Made by a program: the position numbers and the translations under genes | The notes under the pieces: generated by a model | What the model was told of the DNA's origin: nothing | The model's database searches: none | The model's input: only the letters and a program-made list of their open reading frames with translations | Source of the DNA: Pandoraea pulmonicola | Lineage (GTDB): Bacteria > Pseudomonadota > Gammaproteobacteria > Burkholderiales > Burkholderiaceae | Assembly: GCF_000815105.2 (NCBI RefSeq) | Contig: NZ_CP010310.2 | Span: forward strand, 4,154,001-4,218,000 | Direction: 5' to 3' | DNA length: 64,000 bases | In this document: in pieces, positions 36,821 through 45,276 of the stretch | Numbering within the stretch: position 1 is the first letter of the stretch | How the letters are laid out: each line of letters opens with the position of its first letter

Positions 36821-37747
36821 TCAATGCTTCGCGACGAACGATTGCGCCGTGGCCCGCACATGGTCGAGCAGCCGTGCGGTGGGTCCGGCGAGCACGCCTT
36901 CGCGACAGGCGAAGTGCAACGGCGCGCGCGGCGCGGGCGAGAGTGGCCGGTAGACGATGCCTTCGATCTGCATGCGCATGAGCGAAGCGGGCACCACCGA
37001 AACGCCCAGCCCGGCGGCGACGAGCGAGAGCGTCGAGAGCAGACGCGGCGCCTCCTGTTCGATGTTCGGGCTGAACCCGGCGCTGTGGCACGCGGCGATG
37101 ATCGCGTCGTACAGCCCCTGTCCGGTACGGCGCCGGTAGAGAATCAGCTTTTCGGCCGCGATGACCGTCATCGGCACGGCCGCCTTGCCCGCGCGCCCCG
37201 TCAGGGCGAGCGGATGCGCCGAAGGCACCGCCAGGACCATCGACTCCTCCAGCACCGGCACGAACGTGATCTGTCCGGTGTCGCCTTGCGGCTGACGGAT
37301 GAAGGCCGCGTCCAGTTGCCCGTCGCGCAGTCCGTCGAGCAACTCGCTGGTGCTGCTCTCGTCGAGCATGAGCGAGACCGACGGCGCGTCGCGCCGAAAG
37401 GCGCGAATCACCGTCGGCACGAACGGGTGCAACGCCGACGAACTCGTGAAGCCGACCGACAGCCGTCCCTTGATGCCCGCGGCCACGCGACGCACGTCGT
37501 CGACGGCCTGATCGAGCTTGCGCACGACCTCGTAGGCGTCGCCGAGAAACGCCTGACCGGCGTCCGTGAGCGCCATGCCGCGCGGCAGCCGCTCGAACAG
37601 CGTGACGCCCAGTTGCGTCTCCAGCACGCGGATCTGCTGGGAGAGCGGCGGCTGTCCGATGCCGAGGCGCTCCGCGGCGCGTGTCATGTGTCCCGTTTCC
37701 GCCACGGCGATGAAATAGCGCAGCAGGCGCACGTCGATATTTGCCAT
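36821..37747 (-). CDS. LysR family transcriptional regulator
   Basis: The 308-residue product has the LysR HTH (ANIDVRLLRYFIAVAETGHM, then AAERLGIGQPPLSQQIRVLE) and a PBP2 effector domain of the BenM/CatM-like group (FTSSSALHPFVPTVIRAFRR). It is divergent from the split chromate transporter genes with a 157-bp gap holding a 14-bp palindrome near its own start. It probably controls the transporter, though this subgroup more often responds to aromatic compounds. Confidence 0.9.
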   Translation of the reverse strand: MANIDVRLLRYFIAVAETGHMTRAAERLGIGQPPLSQQIRVLETQLGVTLFERLPRGMALTDAGQAFLGDAYEVVRKLDQAVDDVRRVAAGIKGRLSVGFTSSSALHPFVPTVIRAFRRDAPSVSLMLDESSTSELLDGLRDGQLDAAFIRQPQGDTGQITFVPVLEESMVLAVPSAHPLALTGRAGKAAVPMTVIAAEKLILYRRRTGQGLYDAIIAACHSAGFSPNIEQEAPRLLSTLSLVAAGLGVSVVPASLMRMQIEGIVYRPLSPAPRAPLHFACREGVLAGPTARLLDHVRATAQSFVAKH

Positions 37748-37758
37748 ATTGATTCGAT

Positions 37759-37772
37759 ATGAATTAATTCAT
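37759..37772. promoter_or_regulatory. 14-bp palindrome in the LysR-chrA divergent region
   Basis: ATGAATTAATTCAT (37759-37772) is a perfect palindrome 12 bp upstream of the LysR start codon, in an AT-rich stretch of the divergent gap. The T and A spacing in the surrounding sequence fits LysR half-sites. It is a likely autoregulatory site. Confidence 0.45.
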
Positions 37773-37904
37773 TTCCATATATTGGACAATATAGCGCAAT
37801 CGACCTACTCTGTTGGTGTCCCGTGCGGCATACGTGCCTCGTCTCCCTTGAAGGCGCGTCCTGCCGGGCGGCCCCACAGCAGTTTCGTTTTCAGAAGACC
37901 CGCC

Positions 37905-38528
37905 ATGAGTATTCCGGCTCCGCCCGTCCCCAACGCGATGCAGGACGGCCGTCCCGCCCCCGACAAGTCAGACAAGTCGGACGGGCCCGACACGATCCAC
38001 ACGCCCAGCATCCGCGCGCTCTTTTTCGGTTTCCTCGGTCTCGGCATGACCGCCTTCGGGGGTGCGTTGCCGTTGGCGCGACGCATGGTCGTCGAGAAGC
38101 ACCGCTGGGCCTCGCCTGCCGAATTCACCGATCTGCTGGGCCTGTGCCAGTTTCTGCCCGGCGGCAACATCATCAATCTGTCGGTGGCCCTTGGCATGCG
38201 CTTTCATGGATGGCGCGGCGCGCTGGCGTCGATCCTCGGGCTGATCGCGGCGCCGTCGGCGGTGGTGATCATGCTCGGCGTGATCTATCAGCGCTTTCAG
38301 AACGATCCCCACGTGAAGCATCTGTTTGCCGGTCTGGCAGCAGCGGCGGCGGGATTGCTCATTCAGATGGCGTGGAAAGTGGCGTGGCCGTTGCGCAAGT
38401 CGATCGTGCTCGGGTGTGTCGCGCTCTCGTGCTTCATTGCCATCGCGGTGCTGCGGGTACCGCTCGTGCTGACCATGCTCGTGATGACGCCGATTTCCAT
38501 CTATGCCACGTGGCGGGTGTCGCAATGA
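37905..38528 (+). CDS. Chromate transporter (ChrA/CHR family), N-terminal-half protein
   Basis: The 207-residue inner-membrane protein has about six hydrophobic segments and the CHR motifs GMTAFGGALPLARRM and QFLPGGNIINLSVALGMR. It corresponds to one half of a ChrA transporter. I chose the ATG at 37905 (MSIPAPPVPNAMQDG); the ribosome site is weak (AGAAGA). Its stop overlaps the start of the second half by 4 bp. Short-chain CHR pairs act together to export chromate or, in some strains, sulfate-like anions. The actual substrate is not shown. Confidence 0.88.
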   Translation: MSIPAPPVPNAMQDGRPAPDKSDKSDGPDTIHTPSIRALFFGFLGLGMTAFGGALPLARRMVVEKHRWASPAEFTDLLGLCQFLPGGNIINLSVALGMRFHGWRGALASILGLIAAPSAVVIMLGVIYQRFQNDPHVKHLFAGLAAAAAGLLIQMAWKVAWPLRKSIVLGCVALSCFIAIAVLRVPLVLTMLVMTPISIYATWRVSQ

Positions 38529-39055
38529 CCGGCACGCTCGTCTCGCTCGCGCTCATCTTCACGCAGTTGTCCGTGCTGGCTTTCGGAGGCGGCAACACCA
38601 TCCTGCCCGAGATGGAGCGTCAGGTCGTCGATCTGCATCACTGGATGACGTCGGAGGAGTTCAGCGCGCTGTTCGCGCTCGGGCAGGCGGCGCCCGGCCC
38701 GAACCTGATGATCGTGACGCTGGTCGGCTGGCATATCGCCGGCTGGCAGGGCATGCTCGTCACGTCGCTGGCGAAGTTCGGGCCGTCGTCGCTCATCACC
38801 GTGGGCGTGCTGCACCTGTGGGAGCGCTTCAGGGACCGGCCATGGCGTCGCATCGTGCAGGCGGGGCTGGTGCCGATGACGGCCGGCCTCGTGGCCGCGA
38901 GCGCGGCGTTGATTGCCGAAGCGTCGGCCACCTCCTGGCTGCTTGCGGCGATCACGGCGAGCGTGGCTGTGCTGGCGATCCGTACGCGCGTGCATCCGCT
39001 GTGGTGGCTCGCGGCCGGTAGCGTCGCGGGACTCGTGGGCGGCGCATATCTCTGA
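38525..39055 (+). CDS. Chromate transporter (ChrA/CHR family), C-terminal-half protein
   Basis: The 176-residue inner-membrane protein has the second CHR motif set, VLAFGGGNTILPEMERQVV and QAAPGPNLMIVTLVGWH. It starts at the ATG at 38525, which overlaps the stop of the first half (ATGA), so translation is coupled and a 1:1 complex is likely. The last 104 nt overlap the 3' end of the convergent orphan gene at 38952. Confidence 0.88.
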   Translation: MTGTLVSLALIFTQLSVLAFGGGNTILPEMERQVVDLHHWMTSEEFSALFALGQAAPGPNLMIVTLVGWHIAGWQGMLVTSLAKFGPSSLITVGVLHLWERFRDRPWRRIVQAGLVPMTAGLVAASAALIAEASATSWLLAAITASVAVLAIRTRVHPLWWLAAGSVAGLVGGAYL

Positions 39056-40460
39056 GGTCCGTCGCTTCGGCCCTGTCGGCTCCGTCCGCCCCGCCCACTA
39101 CCTCGGTCATGTGAGCCGAGCGATCCGTCTGCGCTTGCCGACCGGCATTCACCACATGAGCATGGGGCGTGCGCCAGTGATCGCGCCCGAGGGCGCGAAT
39201 GCCATCGACCAGGTGCACCCAGTCGGCCGAGCCGATCACCAGCGAAGGCGGCGTATCGCCGCGGGCGAGCGCCACCAGCCGTGGCGGACAGGGTTCCCGT
39301 GCGGGCGGCGTGCCCGCCAGCAGCATGAGCCGGGCGAGCCACCGGGCGGCGTCCATCGGCAGCGTGGGCGTGGCGACATCGCCGCAGCGCGGCATCGGCT
39401 CGTCCGACCAGTGCCAGGTGCGGCGTGCGCTGATGCCTGAGCGCGTGGCGACGCCGAGTGCCGCCAGCACTTTCTCGCAGGTCATGCCATGTTGCGCGGC
39501 CAGTGTCAGCGCGCTTTGCGCCAGGGCGCGCCAGTCGCCTGTGCCGCCACAGTCGTTGCGCACGCTGGCGGCGATCAGGCCGACGACGCGCGATCGCACG
39601 CGCTGCAGCGCCTTGGGGTCGGTCAGACGAAGCCGGGCGGTGCACGTGTCGTCCGACAGATCGGCGGTCGTTTCATCCGGATCGAAGAGTTGCACGTCGA
39701 CGGGATGGACATTGAACGTCGGCGAGCCTTCCTCGTCGTGGCGCCAGTCCGGCTCCAGACGTTCGCGAAGCAGCGTGAAAGCGTCGTCGAAGCGGATCAG
39801 CGACGGCTTTTCATCGTCGATCCGCAAGGTGCGGCGCAGCGCCCCGGGCTGGCGAAACCCGAGGCCATGCGCGAGCAACTGGCACAACAAGGCCACGCGG
39901 TCGCTTTGCGCGAGCGAGCTTTGCGGTGTGTCCGCGACGTGCAGGATCAGCGCTTGCGCGATCTCGCGCTCGGCGAGTTGCCGACGGGTCGTGGGGGGTG
40001 CGCAGTACGCGTCGTTCGTCGCCTCGAAGGCGGTGAAGCACTGACGCATGGCGGTGACTTCACCCAGCGTGCGGCGGTGCAGTTGCGCGTCTGTTTGCAC
40101 GCCCCAGCGGCGCTGTCCCTGTTCGCCCGAAGCGAAGGCCGCTTCGAGCTCGCGCCATTCCGGGCTGAGGCACCGGTGCATTGCGCCGATCGTGAGCGCG
40201 CTCAGGGCGCAGGCGAACGCGACGTCGGCCGAGGCGAGCACACCGGCGCCCATGCCGCCGGCCGATGCATGGTACTGCCATTTGCGCCCGGCATCGGCCC
40301 ATGCATCGGCGACGGCCGAGTGCAATCCGCGCTCGCGCAGACACTGCGACGCGCTCGCGAAATTGTCGCGGAATCCTTCATAGACACAATGGGCCGTTTG
40401 CGCCCCGGCGCGCAGAACGGTTCCCATCGAGGCGGATACGGCATCGGCCATCCAGGGCAT
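38952..40460 (-). CDS. Orphan protein, 502 residues, function unknown
   Basis: I recognise no family. I chose the ATG at 40460 (MPWMADAVSASMG), preceded by AAGGAGA with 6-7 nt spacing; the frame extends 33 codons further upstream without a site. Features are one hydrophobic, Ala/Gly-rich stretch (about residues 65-97) that could be one or two membrane helices, a charged central region with HPVDVQLFDPDETTADLSDD, and an Arg-rich C-terminus. There is no signal peptide. The last 35 codons overlap the convergent chromate transporter gene, so the true C-terminus may be a recent extension. Neighbours give no functional link. An effector-like protein is possible but speculative. Confidence 0.6.
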   Translation of the reverse strand: MPWMADAVSASMGTVLRAGAQTAHCVYEGFRDNFASASQCLRERGLHSAVADAWADAGRKWQYHASAGGMGAGVLASADVAFACALSALTIGAMHRCLSPEWRELEAAFASGEQGQRRWGVQTDAQLHRRTLGEVTAMRQCFTAFEATNDAYCAPPTTRRQLAEREIAQALILHVADTPQSSLAQSDRVALLCQLLAHGLGFRQPGALRRTLRIDDEKPSLIRFDDAFTLLRERLEPDWRHDEEGSPTFNVHPVDVQLFDPDETTADLSDDTCTARLRLTDPKALQRVRSRVVGLIAASVRNDCGGTGDWRALAQSALTLAAQHGMTCEKVLAALGVATRSGISARRTWHWSDEPMPRCGDVATPTLPMDAARWLARLMLLAGTPPAREPCPPRLVALARGDTPPSLVIGSADWVHLVDGIRALGRDHWRTPHAHVVNAGRQAQTDRSAHMTEVVGGADGADRAEATDLRDMRRPRVPRRYRPRATTADARAYGSPAQPRSP

Positions 40461-40667
40461 GTCGACTCTCCTTGCCGCCGTCGCGGCGGATATGAAAGGC
40501 GGCATGCTGCGCCGTGATGACGCGGTTCGCTTCAGGAATGGGACAGCGGGCAGCATCAAAGCGACTCCGGCAAGCCATCGCGGAATCTGGGATGATGTCG
40601 CCTGAAATCCCCATCACGCGCGCCCGGCCCCGTCGTCTGGCGGCGCGTTCGACTCCACGGAGCTGCC

Positions 40668-41294
40668 ATGCCGACCTTCGCCACGCTTGCCACCTTTGTC
40701 GCCGTCGTTCTCGGGCTGTTTCTGATTCCCGGTCCGGCCGTCCTGCTGACCATCACGCGTACCGTGCAAGGCGGGCGGCGGGCGGGGGTCATGACCGGCA
40801 TGGGCATTGCGATGGGCGATCTCGTCCACACGCTGTGTGCGGCCGTCGGCCTCTCGGCGGTGTTGATGACTTCCGCGCTGGCCTTCGACGTGGTGAAGTA
40901 CGTGGGCGCGGCCTACCTCATCTATCTGGGCGTCAAGGCGTTGCGCGAGCGGCCGTCCGATCCGCGGTTGCCGGTGGCGCCGAGCGTGTCGCCCTCGCGG
41001 GCTTTCGTGCAGGCGGTGGCCACCGAAGTGCTCAATCCCAAGACGGCGCTCTTCTTCCTCGCGTTCATGCCGCAGTTCGTGCATGCCAGCGAGGGCAACG
41101 TCTTCGTGCAATTCCTCGTGCTGGGTCTCGTGTTCGTGGCGATGAGCGCGCTGTATACGGCGGCGATTGCGTTGTCGGTGCGGCCGCTGGGCAAGTTCGT
41201 GCGACGCTTCACCTGGCTGCTGCGCTGGCAGGGCAAGATCATCGGCACCATCTTCATCGGCCTGGGTTTGCGGGTGGCCCTGCAGCAGCGCTGA
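40668..41294 (+). CDS. LysE/RhtB family amino-acid exporter
   Basis: The 208-residue, six-helix membrane protein has the family start FLIPGPAVLLTITRTVQGGR, then GMGIAMGDLVHTLCAAVGLS and EVLNPKTALFFLAFMPQFV. It exports amino acids or their derivatives. GGAG lies upstream of the ATG at 40668. It is divergent from the 502-residue orphan and followed by a DUF3047 gene on the same strand. No regulator is adjacent. Confidence 0.92.
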   Translation: MPTFATLATFVAVVLGLFLIPGPAVLLTITRTVQGGRRAGVMTGMGIAMGDLVHTLCAAVGLSAVLMTSALAFDVVKYVGAAYLIYLGVKALRERPSDPRLPVAPSVSPSRAFVQAVATEVLNPKTALFFLAFMPQFVHASEGNVFVQFLVLGLVFVAMSALYTAAIALSVRPLGKFVRRFTWLLRWQGKIIGTIFIGLGLRVALQQR

Positions 41295-41347
41295 GCCCTG
41301 GGCCGTCTGCTTGACGTCGCAACATCACAATGCCGGAGTCGTTCGCC

Positions 41348-42229
41348 ATGGCTCGCATCGCTTCGTTGCCGCATCCTTCGCTGTATTCGTCACCGGGTTC
41401 ATCGTCTGACCCGGTGTGCCGCCGTCCCCCTTCTCGTGTGTTCGTCGCCTGGCTGTCCCGGCGGGCGCGGACGTTCGCCGTGACGCTCGTCCTCTCGTTC
41501 TGCGCTTCGCTGCTGCCGAGGGGTGTGGCGCTGGCTGCCGAGGAAGCGTCTCAAGCTGGCGCCGCCACGGCGTTCTCGAGGGCGACGCCCGGTGCGGCGC
41601 TGCCCACGGGTTGGCAGAACCTCCCGGTCGTGAAGGGCAAGAAGCTCACCGCCTACACCGTCGTCGTGGACGGCGGGCGCAACGTCATCGAGGCCAATTC
41701 CGTCGATTCGGCGTCGGCCCTCATGGCGAAGGGAGACGGTATCGACCTGGGGGCCACACCCGTCGTGTCGTGGCGCTGGAAGGTCGACCAGGCGATTCCG
41801 GGGGCGGACAACCGGGTGAGGGACAAAGAGGATTCGCCGGCGCGGCTCGTCTTCTTCTTCGACGGCGACAAATCCACATTGCCGTTCGGCGACCGGGCGG
41901 CGATGACCTTGGCCAGAGCGGGAGGAGAGGATCTCCCCTACGCCACGCTCATGTACATCTGGTCGAACGATGCGGCGCCGGGCGGCGTCATCCAGAATCC
42001 GCATACCGACCGCGTGCAGATGATCGTGGTGGCGGGCGGCGAGGCGTCGCTGGGCAAATGGCAGACGTTCACGCGCAACCTTGCGGCCGACTACGAGCGC
42101 GTCTACAAGGAGAAACCGGGCAAGTTGCTCGGCTACGGCATCTTTACCGACAGCGACAACACTCATGCGAGCGCGCATGCCTGGTATGGCGACATGCGTT
42201 TCAGTCCGGCGAAGCCTTCCGAACGATAA
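41348..42229 (+). CDS. DUF3047 domain-containing exported protein
   Basis: The 293-residue product has an N-terminal hydrophobic segment (FAVTLVLSFCASLLPRGVAL) ending in an AxA-type site, consistent with export. The DUF3047 domain follows (GWQNLPVVKGKKLTAYTVVV, VSWRWKVDQAIPGADNRVRD, TLMYIWSNDAAPGGVIQNPH). The family function is unknown. I chose the ATG at 41348, which has GGAG about 10 nt upstream; 41330 is an alternative without a site. A strong terminator follows at 42326-42349. Confidence 0.85.
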   Translation: MARIASLPHPSLYSSPGSSSDPVCRRPPSRVFVAWLSRRARTFAVTLVLSFCASLLPRGVALAAEEASQAGAATAFSRATPGAALPTGWQNLPVVKGKKLTAYTVVVDGGRNVIEANSVDSASALMAKGDGIDLGATPVVSWRWKVDQAIPGADNRVRDKEDSPARLVFFFDGDKSTLPFGDRAAMTLARAGGEDLPYATLMYIWSNDAAPGGVIQNPHTDRVQMIVVAGGEASLGKWQTFTRNLAADYERVYKEKPGKLLGYGIFTDSDNTHASAHAWYGDMRFSPAKPSER

Positions 42230-42325
42230 GACGACATGGGCGATTCCGGTCCTGGAATCCCCTTTCGGTTTCGCCTGCCGACACCTATTCGAAAGCCGCG
42301 GAGCGGTTCATCGAAAAAAACCCTG

Positions 42326-42349
42326 AAAGCCCCGTCTGACGGGGCTTTT
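42326..42349 (+). terminator. Rho-independent terminator after the DUF3047 gene
   Basis: AAAGCCCCGT (42326-42335), loop CTG, and ACGGGGCTTT (42339-42348) form a perfect ten-pair stem ending in T residues. It lies about 100 bp after the DUF3047 stop and 108 bp before the transpeptidase start. Confidence 0.92.
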
Positions 42350-42457
42350 GCGCTATTGCAACAGACGCTTGCGTGCTACGCTATCTCGCCTAGAATTCGA
42401 GCCAGGGTCTGTCCCGGCCCCGTTGCTGTTCACGCATCTCCACGCCCCGCGAGCGCC

Positions 42458-44242
42458 ATGCAAAAGAATCGCCAGCCCAAGGACGTCACGTTTTCCTCCA
42501 GTCCTGTTTTGCAGTCGCGCATGTCGCTTTGGCGCTCCAAGTTCGTCGTCATCGTGATCACCCTGGCCTTCATCGGATTGGTCGTACGCGCGTTCTGGAT
42601 AGCGGGACCGGGCAATGGTTTTTACATCGCGCAGGGCGAAAAGCGTTACGAGCACACCATCGTGATGCCTGCGGTGCGCGGCAAGATCGAAGACCGCGAT
42701 GGCCGGGTGCTCGCGACGAGTCTGCCGATGCGCACCGTGTGGGCCGTGCCGGCCGAGGTGCCGGACGATCTGTCCGACAGCGATATTCAGAAGGCGAGCA
42801 AATTGCTCGACATCCCGGCCAAGGAACTGCGTACCAAACTGATCGGCGAGAAAAAATTCGTCTACATCAAGCGGCAGGTATCGCCTGAGATCGGCAAGCA
42901 GGTCGAGGCGCTGGGCATTCCCGGCGTGTACGAGAGCAGCGAATACAAGCGTTTCTACCCCGAGGGCGAAGTGGCGGCGCACGTCGTGGGCTTCACCAAC
43001 GTGGAGGACAAGGGCCAGGAGGGTATGGAACTGGGTGAGGAACCGTTGCTCGAGGGCACGGCTGGCGTACGCCGCGTCATCAAGGACCGGATTGGCCGCA
43101 CGATTCAGGATCTCGACGATTCCAGCCCGCCGCGCGACGGCAAGGACATTCGGCTGACGCTCGACACGCGCGTGCAGTACATCGCCTACCAGGCGCTCAA
43201 GAATGCCCTGGAGCGCACCGGCGCCAAGGCGGCGATGGCGGTCGTCATCGACGCCAAGTCCGGCCAGGTCCTGGCCCTCGCCAACCTGCCGACCTACAAC
43301 CCCAACGATCGCGAACATCTGACTGGCGAGCAGTTGCGCAACCGCGTGTTTACCGACGTCTTCGAGCCTGGATCGATTCTGAAGCCGTTCACCATGGCGT
43401 TGGCATTGGACCTGCGCCGACTGACGCCGTCGACGCTCATCGACACCGGCCCGGGCCGCTACGTATTCGAGGGTGCGACCATCAGCGACGACAGCGCGAA
43501 CGGCGTGTTGACGGCCGCGGGCGTGATCCAGAAGTCCAGCAACATCGGGATGACCAAGGTGTCCACCATGTTGCGGGCTGAAGAAATGTGGGACATGTTC
43601 ACCGAGATCGGTCTGGGGCAGCAGCCGAAGCTGGGCTTCCCCGGGGCGGTGTCCGGCCGCTTGCGTCCGTACAAATCGTGGCGTCGGATCGAGCAGGCGA
43701 CGATGGCCTACGGCTACGGGATTTCGGCGTCGCTGTTCCAGTTGGCGCGTGCGTACACCATCTTCGCCAACGACGGCGTGATGGTACCGATATCCATCAT
43801 CAAGCCGGATGCGCCGGTGCAGCCCGAGGGCGTGCGGGTGATCGATGCGCATACGGCGACGGAGATGCGCAAGATGCTGGCGAGCGTGGTCGATACGGGG
43901 GGTACGGCGACCACGGCGCAGGTGGCAGGTTACAGCATTGGCGGGAAGACCGGTACGGCCTATAAGGCCGGTGCGCACGGGTACGACCATTCCAAGTACC
44001 GTGCGTCGTTCGTGGGGATTGCGCCGTTGTCTGCGCCGAGGCTGGTGATTGCCGTGTCGGTGGACGAGCCAAAGGCGTCGCAGCACTTTGGCGGTCAGGC
44101 GGCGGGTCCGGCGTTTGCGGAAATTGCGTCGCAGGCGTTGCCGTTGTTGGGGATTCGACCCGATCTGCCGGTGCGGCCCGGGGTGATTCTCGCGGCGCCG
44201 ACTTCCGACACGCCGCCGGACGACAAGGCGTCGCGCGGGTAA
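42458..44242 (+). CDS. FtsI/PBP3-type peptidoglycan D,D-transpeptidase
   Basis: The 594-residue class B penicillin-binding protein has an N-terminal membrane anchor (FVVIVITLAFIGLVVRAFWI, about 29-48), a PBP dimerisation domain and a transpeptidase domain. The active-site motifs are all present: SILK (Ser306, Lys309), SSN (360-362) and KTG (497-499). It cross-links septal peptidoglycan. I chose the ATG at 42458 (MQKNRQPKDVTFSS), giving normal FtsI length; the longer frame runs through the preceding terminator. No mraW, ftsL or mur genes adjoin it, so it lies outside the dcw cluster and is probably a paralogue. Confidence 0.93.
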   Translation: MQKNRQPKDVTFSSSPVLQSRMSLWRSKFVVIVITLAFIGLVVRAFWIAGPGNGFYIAQGEKRYEHTIVMPAVRGKIEDRDGRVLATSLPMRTVWAVPAEVPDDLSDSDIQKASKLLDIPAKELRTKLIGEKKFVYIKRQVSPEIGKQVEALGIPGVYESSEYKRFYPEGEVAAHVVGFTNVEDKGQEGMELGEEPLLEGTAGVRRVIKDRIGRTIQDLDDSSPPRDGKDIRLTLDTRVQYIAYQALKNALERTGAKAAMAVVIDAKSGQVLALANLPTYNPNDREHLTGEQLRNRVFTDVFEPGSILKPFTMALALDLRRLTPSTLIDTGPGRYVFEGATISDDSANGVLTAAGVIQKSSNIGMTKVSTMLRAEEMWDMFTEIGLGQQPKLGFPGAVSGRLRPYKSWRRIEQATMAYGYGISASLFQLARAYTIFANDGVMVPISIIKPDAPVQPEGVRVIDAHTATEMRKMLASVVDTGGTATTAQVAGYSIGGKTGTAYKAGAHGYDHSKYRASFVGIAPLSAPRLVIAVSVDEPKASQHFGGQAAGPAFAEIASQALPLLGIRPDLPVRPGVILAAPTSDTPPDDKASRG

Positions 44243-44296
44243 GGGGACGGGCTACAGGCCCCCATGAGTCCGTACCCGCTTCATACGCCCGCAGCA

Positions 44297-44364
44297 GATC
44301 GACTTGGGGGCCGGCCGCGTCACTCCACCTTAAAGTCGCGCCGCAACCGGCCCCCAAGTCGATC
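44297..44364. repeat. Palindromic repeat element, copy 1 (conserved 17-bp core in the loop)
   Basis: Perfect 18-bp arms GATCGACTTGGGGGCCGG (44297-44314) and CCGGCCCCCAAGTCGATC (44347-44364) enclose a 32-bp loop that contains CTCCACCTTAAAGTCGC (44323-44339). The reverse complement of that 17-mer lies in the loop of a second hairpin at 44574-44633. The stems differ in sequence while the core is identical, as in REP-type extragenic elements. No gene overlaps it. Confidence 0.75.
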
Positions 44365-44573
44365 CCTCACCGAACAGGACCCGACGACACCGACCGAAAA
44401 AGAATCGTCGCCACACAAACAGGGCGACCGCAGATCAGTTGCCAGTTCACCAAATCGCAGGACGACCGTAGTGTTGCGGCACAGGATGCTGCGCAAACAA
44501 TTCGGGTGGGTGAGGAAGTGGAGCGGTGGCGACCGGAGGTTGGGCGGTGGAGAGAACAGGATGTATGACGTGA

Positions 44574-44633
44574 CGGTTGGCGGCCCCTGACGGAGCGACT
44601 TTAAGGTGGAGCGCAGTCAGGGGTCGGCAACCG
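44574..44633. repeat. Palindromic repeat element, copy 2 (inverted relative to copy 1)
   Basis: Arms CGGTTGGCGGCCCCTGA (44574-44590) and TCAGGGGTCGGCAACCG (44617-44633) pair at 15 of 17 positions. The 26-bp loop holds GCGACTTTAAGGTGGAG (44595-44611), an exact reverse complement of the copy 1 core. The two copies are about 256 bp apart, head to head, between the transpeptidase and the cyo operon. I found no third copy in the window by eye. Confidence 0.72.
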
Positions 44634-44707
44634 GCGCGGGGTTGGGGAGTGGATTGGGGTGGTGGCGGATGAATGTCGCGGGGTGTCGACGAGACGACGA
44701 CGCGAGA

Positions 44708-44747
44708 GCAAAAAAGGCGGTTCGATTATTCGAACCGCCTTTTTTGC
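44708..44747. terminator. Bidirectional terminator between the FtsI-type gene and the cyo operon
   Basis: An 18-pair perfect stem (GCAAAAAAGGCGGTTCGA at 44708-44725 and its complement at 44730-44747) surrounds TTAT. A-runs and T-runs lie on both sides, so it can stop transcripts from either strand. It lies 164 bp beyond the cyoD stop. The remaining sequence at 44243-44910, apart from the two repeat elements, shows no supportable gene. Confidence 0.92.
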
Positions 44748-44910
44748 ACACCCCGAAAGCCGAGAAGCGGGAAAACCAGGCACAAAGAAAAGCAAAAAAA
44801 CAAACCCCGGAGCCAGCGGGAAGCCAACATCCGGGGTATGACGGAGGCACGGGAAGCGCCTCCGAGAAGCCCTCTCCCCGGTCGACCTGCACCGGAGAAA
44901 GTTGCCGGCA

Positions 44911-45276
44911 TTACATGCCCGGCATCATCAGCGAGTTGGCATTGTGCATGATCCACAGCGAGCCGACGAGCACGATGGCCACGATCAGCACGGTGAACAG
45001 GAATGCCATCACATTCCAGCGTTGTTCCGACGAGCGGTCCATGTGCAGGAAGTAGATCAGGTGAACGATGATCTGCACGAGGGCGGCGCCGAGAATCAGC
45101 GGCAGCACCGTCGACGGCGGCATCGTACCATCCATCACCAGCTTGAACGGCACGACGGTCAGGATCACCGCGAGCACGAAGCCGATCAGGTACGACTTCA
45201 CGCTGCCGTGGCTGCCACCGGCGGCATTGTGGCCAGCGTCGTGGCCGTGCGATTGCACCGATTTCGTATTGCTCAT
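44911..45276 (-). CDS. cyoD: Cytochrome o ubiquinol oxidase subunit IV
   Basis: The 121-residue, three-helix protein begins with a His/Gly-rich N-terminus. It then has SVKSYLIGFVLAVILTVVPF, ILGAALVQIIVHLIYFLHMD and LFTVLIVAIVLVGSLWIMHN, the CyoD pattern. It stabilises CuB binding during assembly of the cytochrome bo3 complex. Its ATG directly abuts the cyoC stop. It is the last cyo gene here; no cyoE (heme O synthase) follows. Confidence 0.95.
   Translation of the reverse strand: MSNTKSVQSHGHDAGHNAAGGSHGSVKSYLIGFVLAVILTVVPFKLVMDGTMPPSTVLPLILGAALVQIIVHLIYFLHMDRSSEQRWNVMAFLFTVLIVAIVLVGSLWIMHNANSLMMPGM

Noticed and set aside
44264..44590. 108-codon frame between the FtsI-type gene and cyoD
   Set aside because: It covers the first hairpin element and half of the second, has Arg/Ser-rich low-complexity sequence and no ribosome site.
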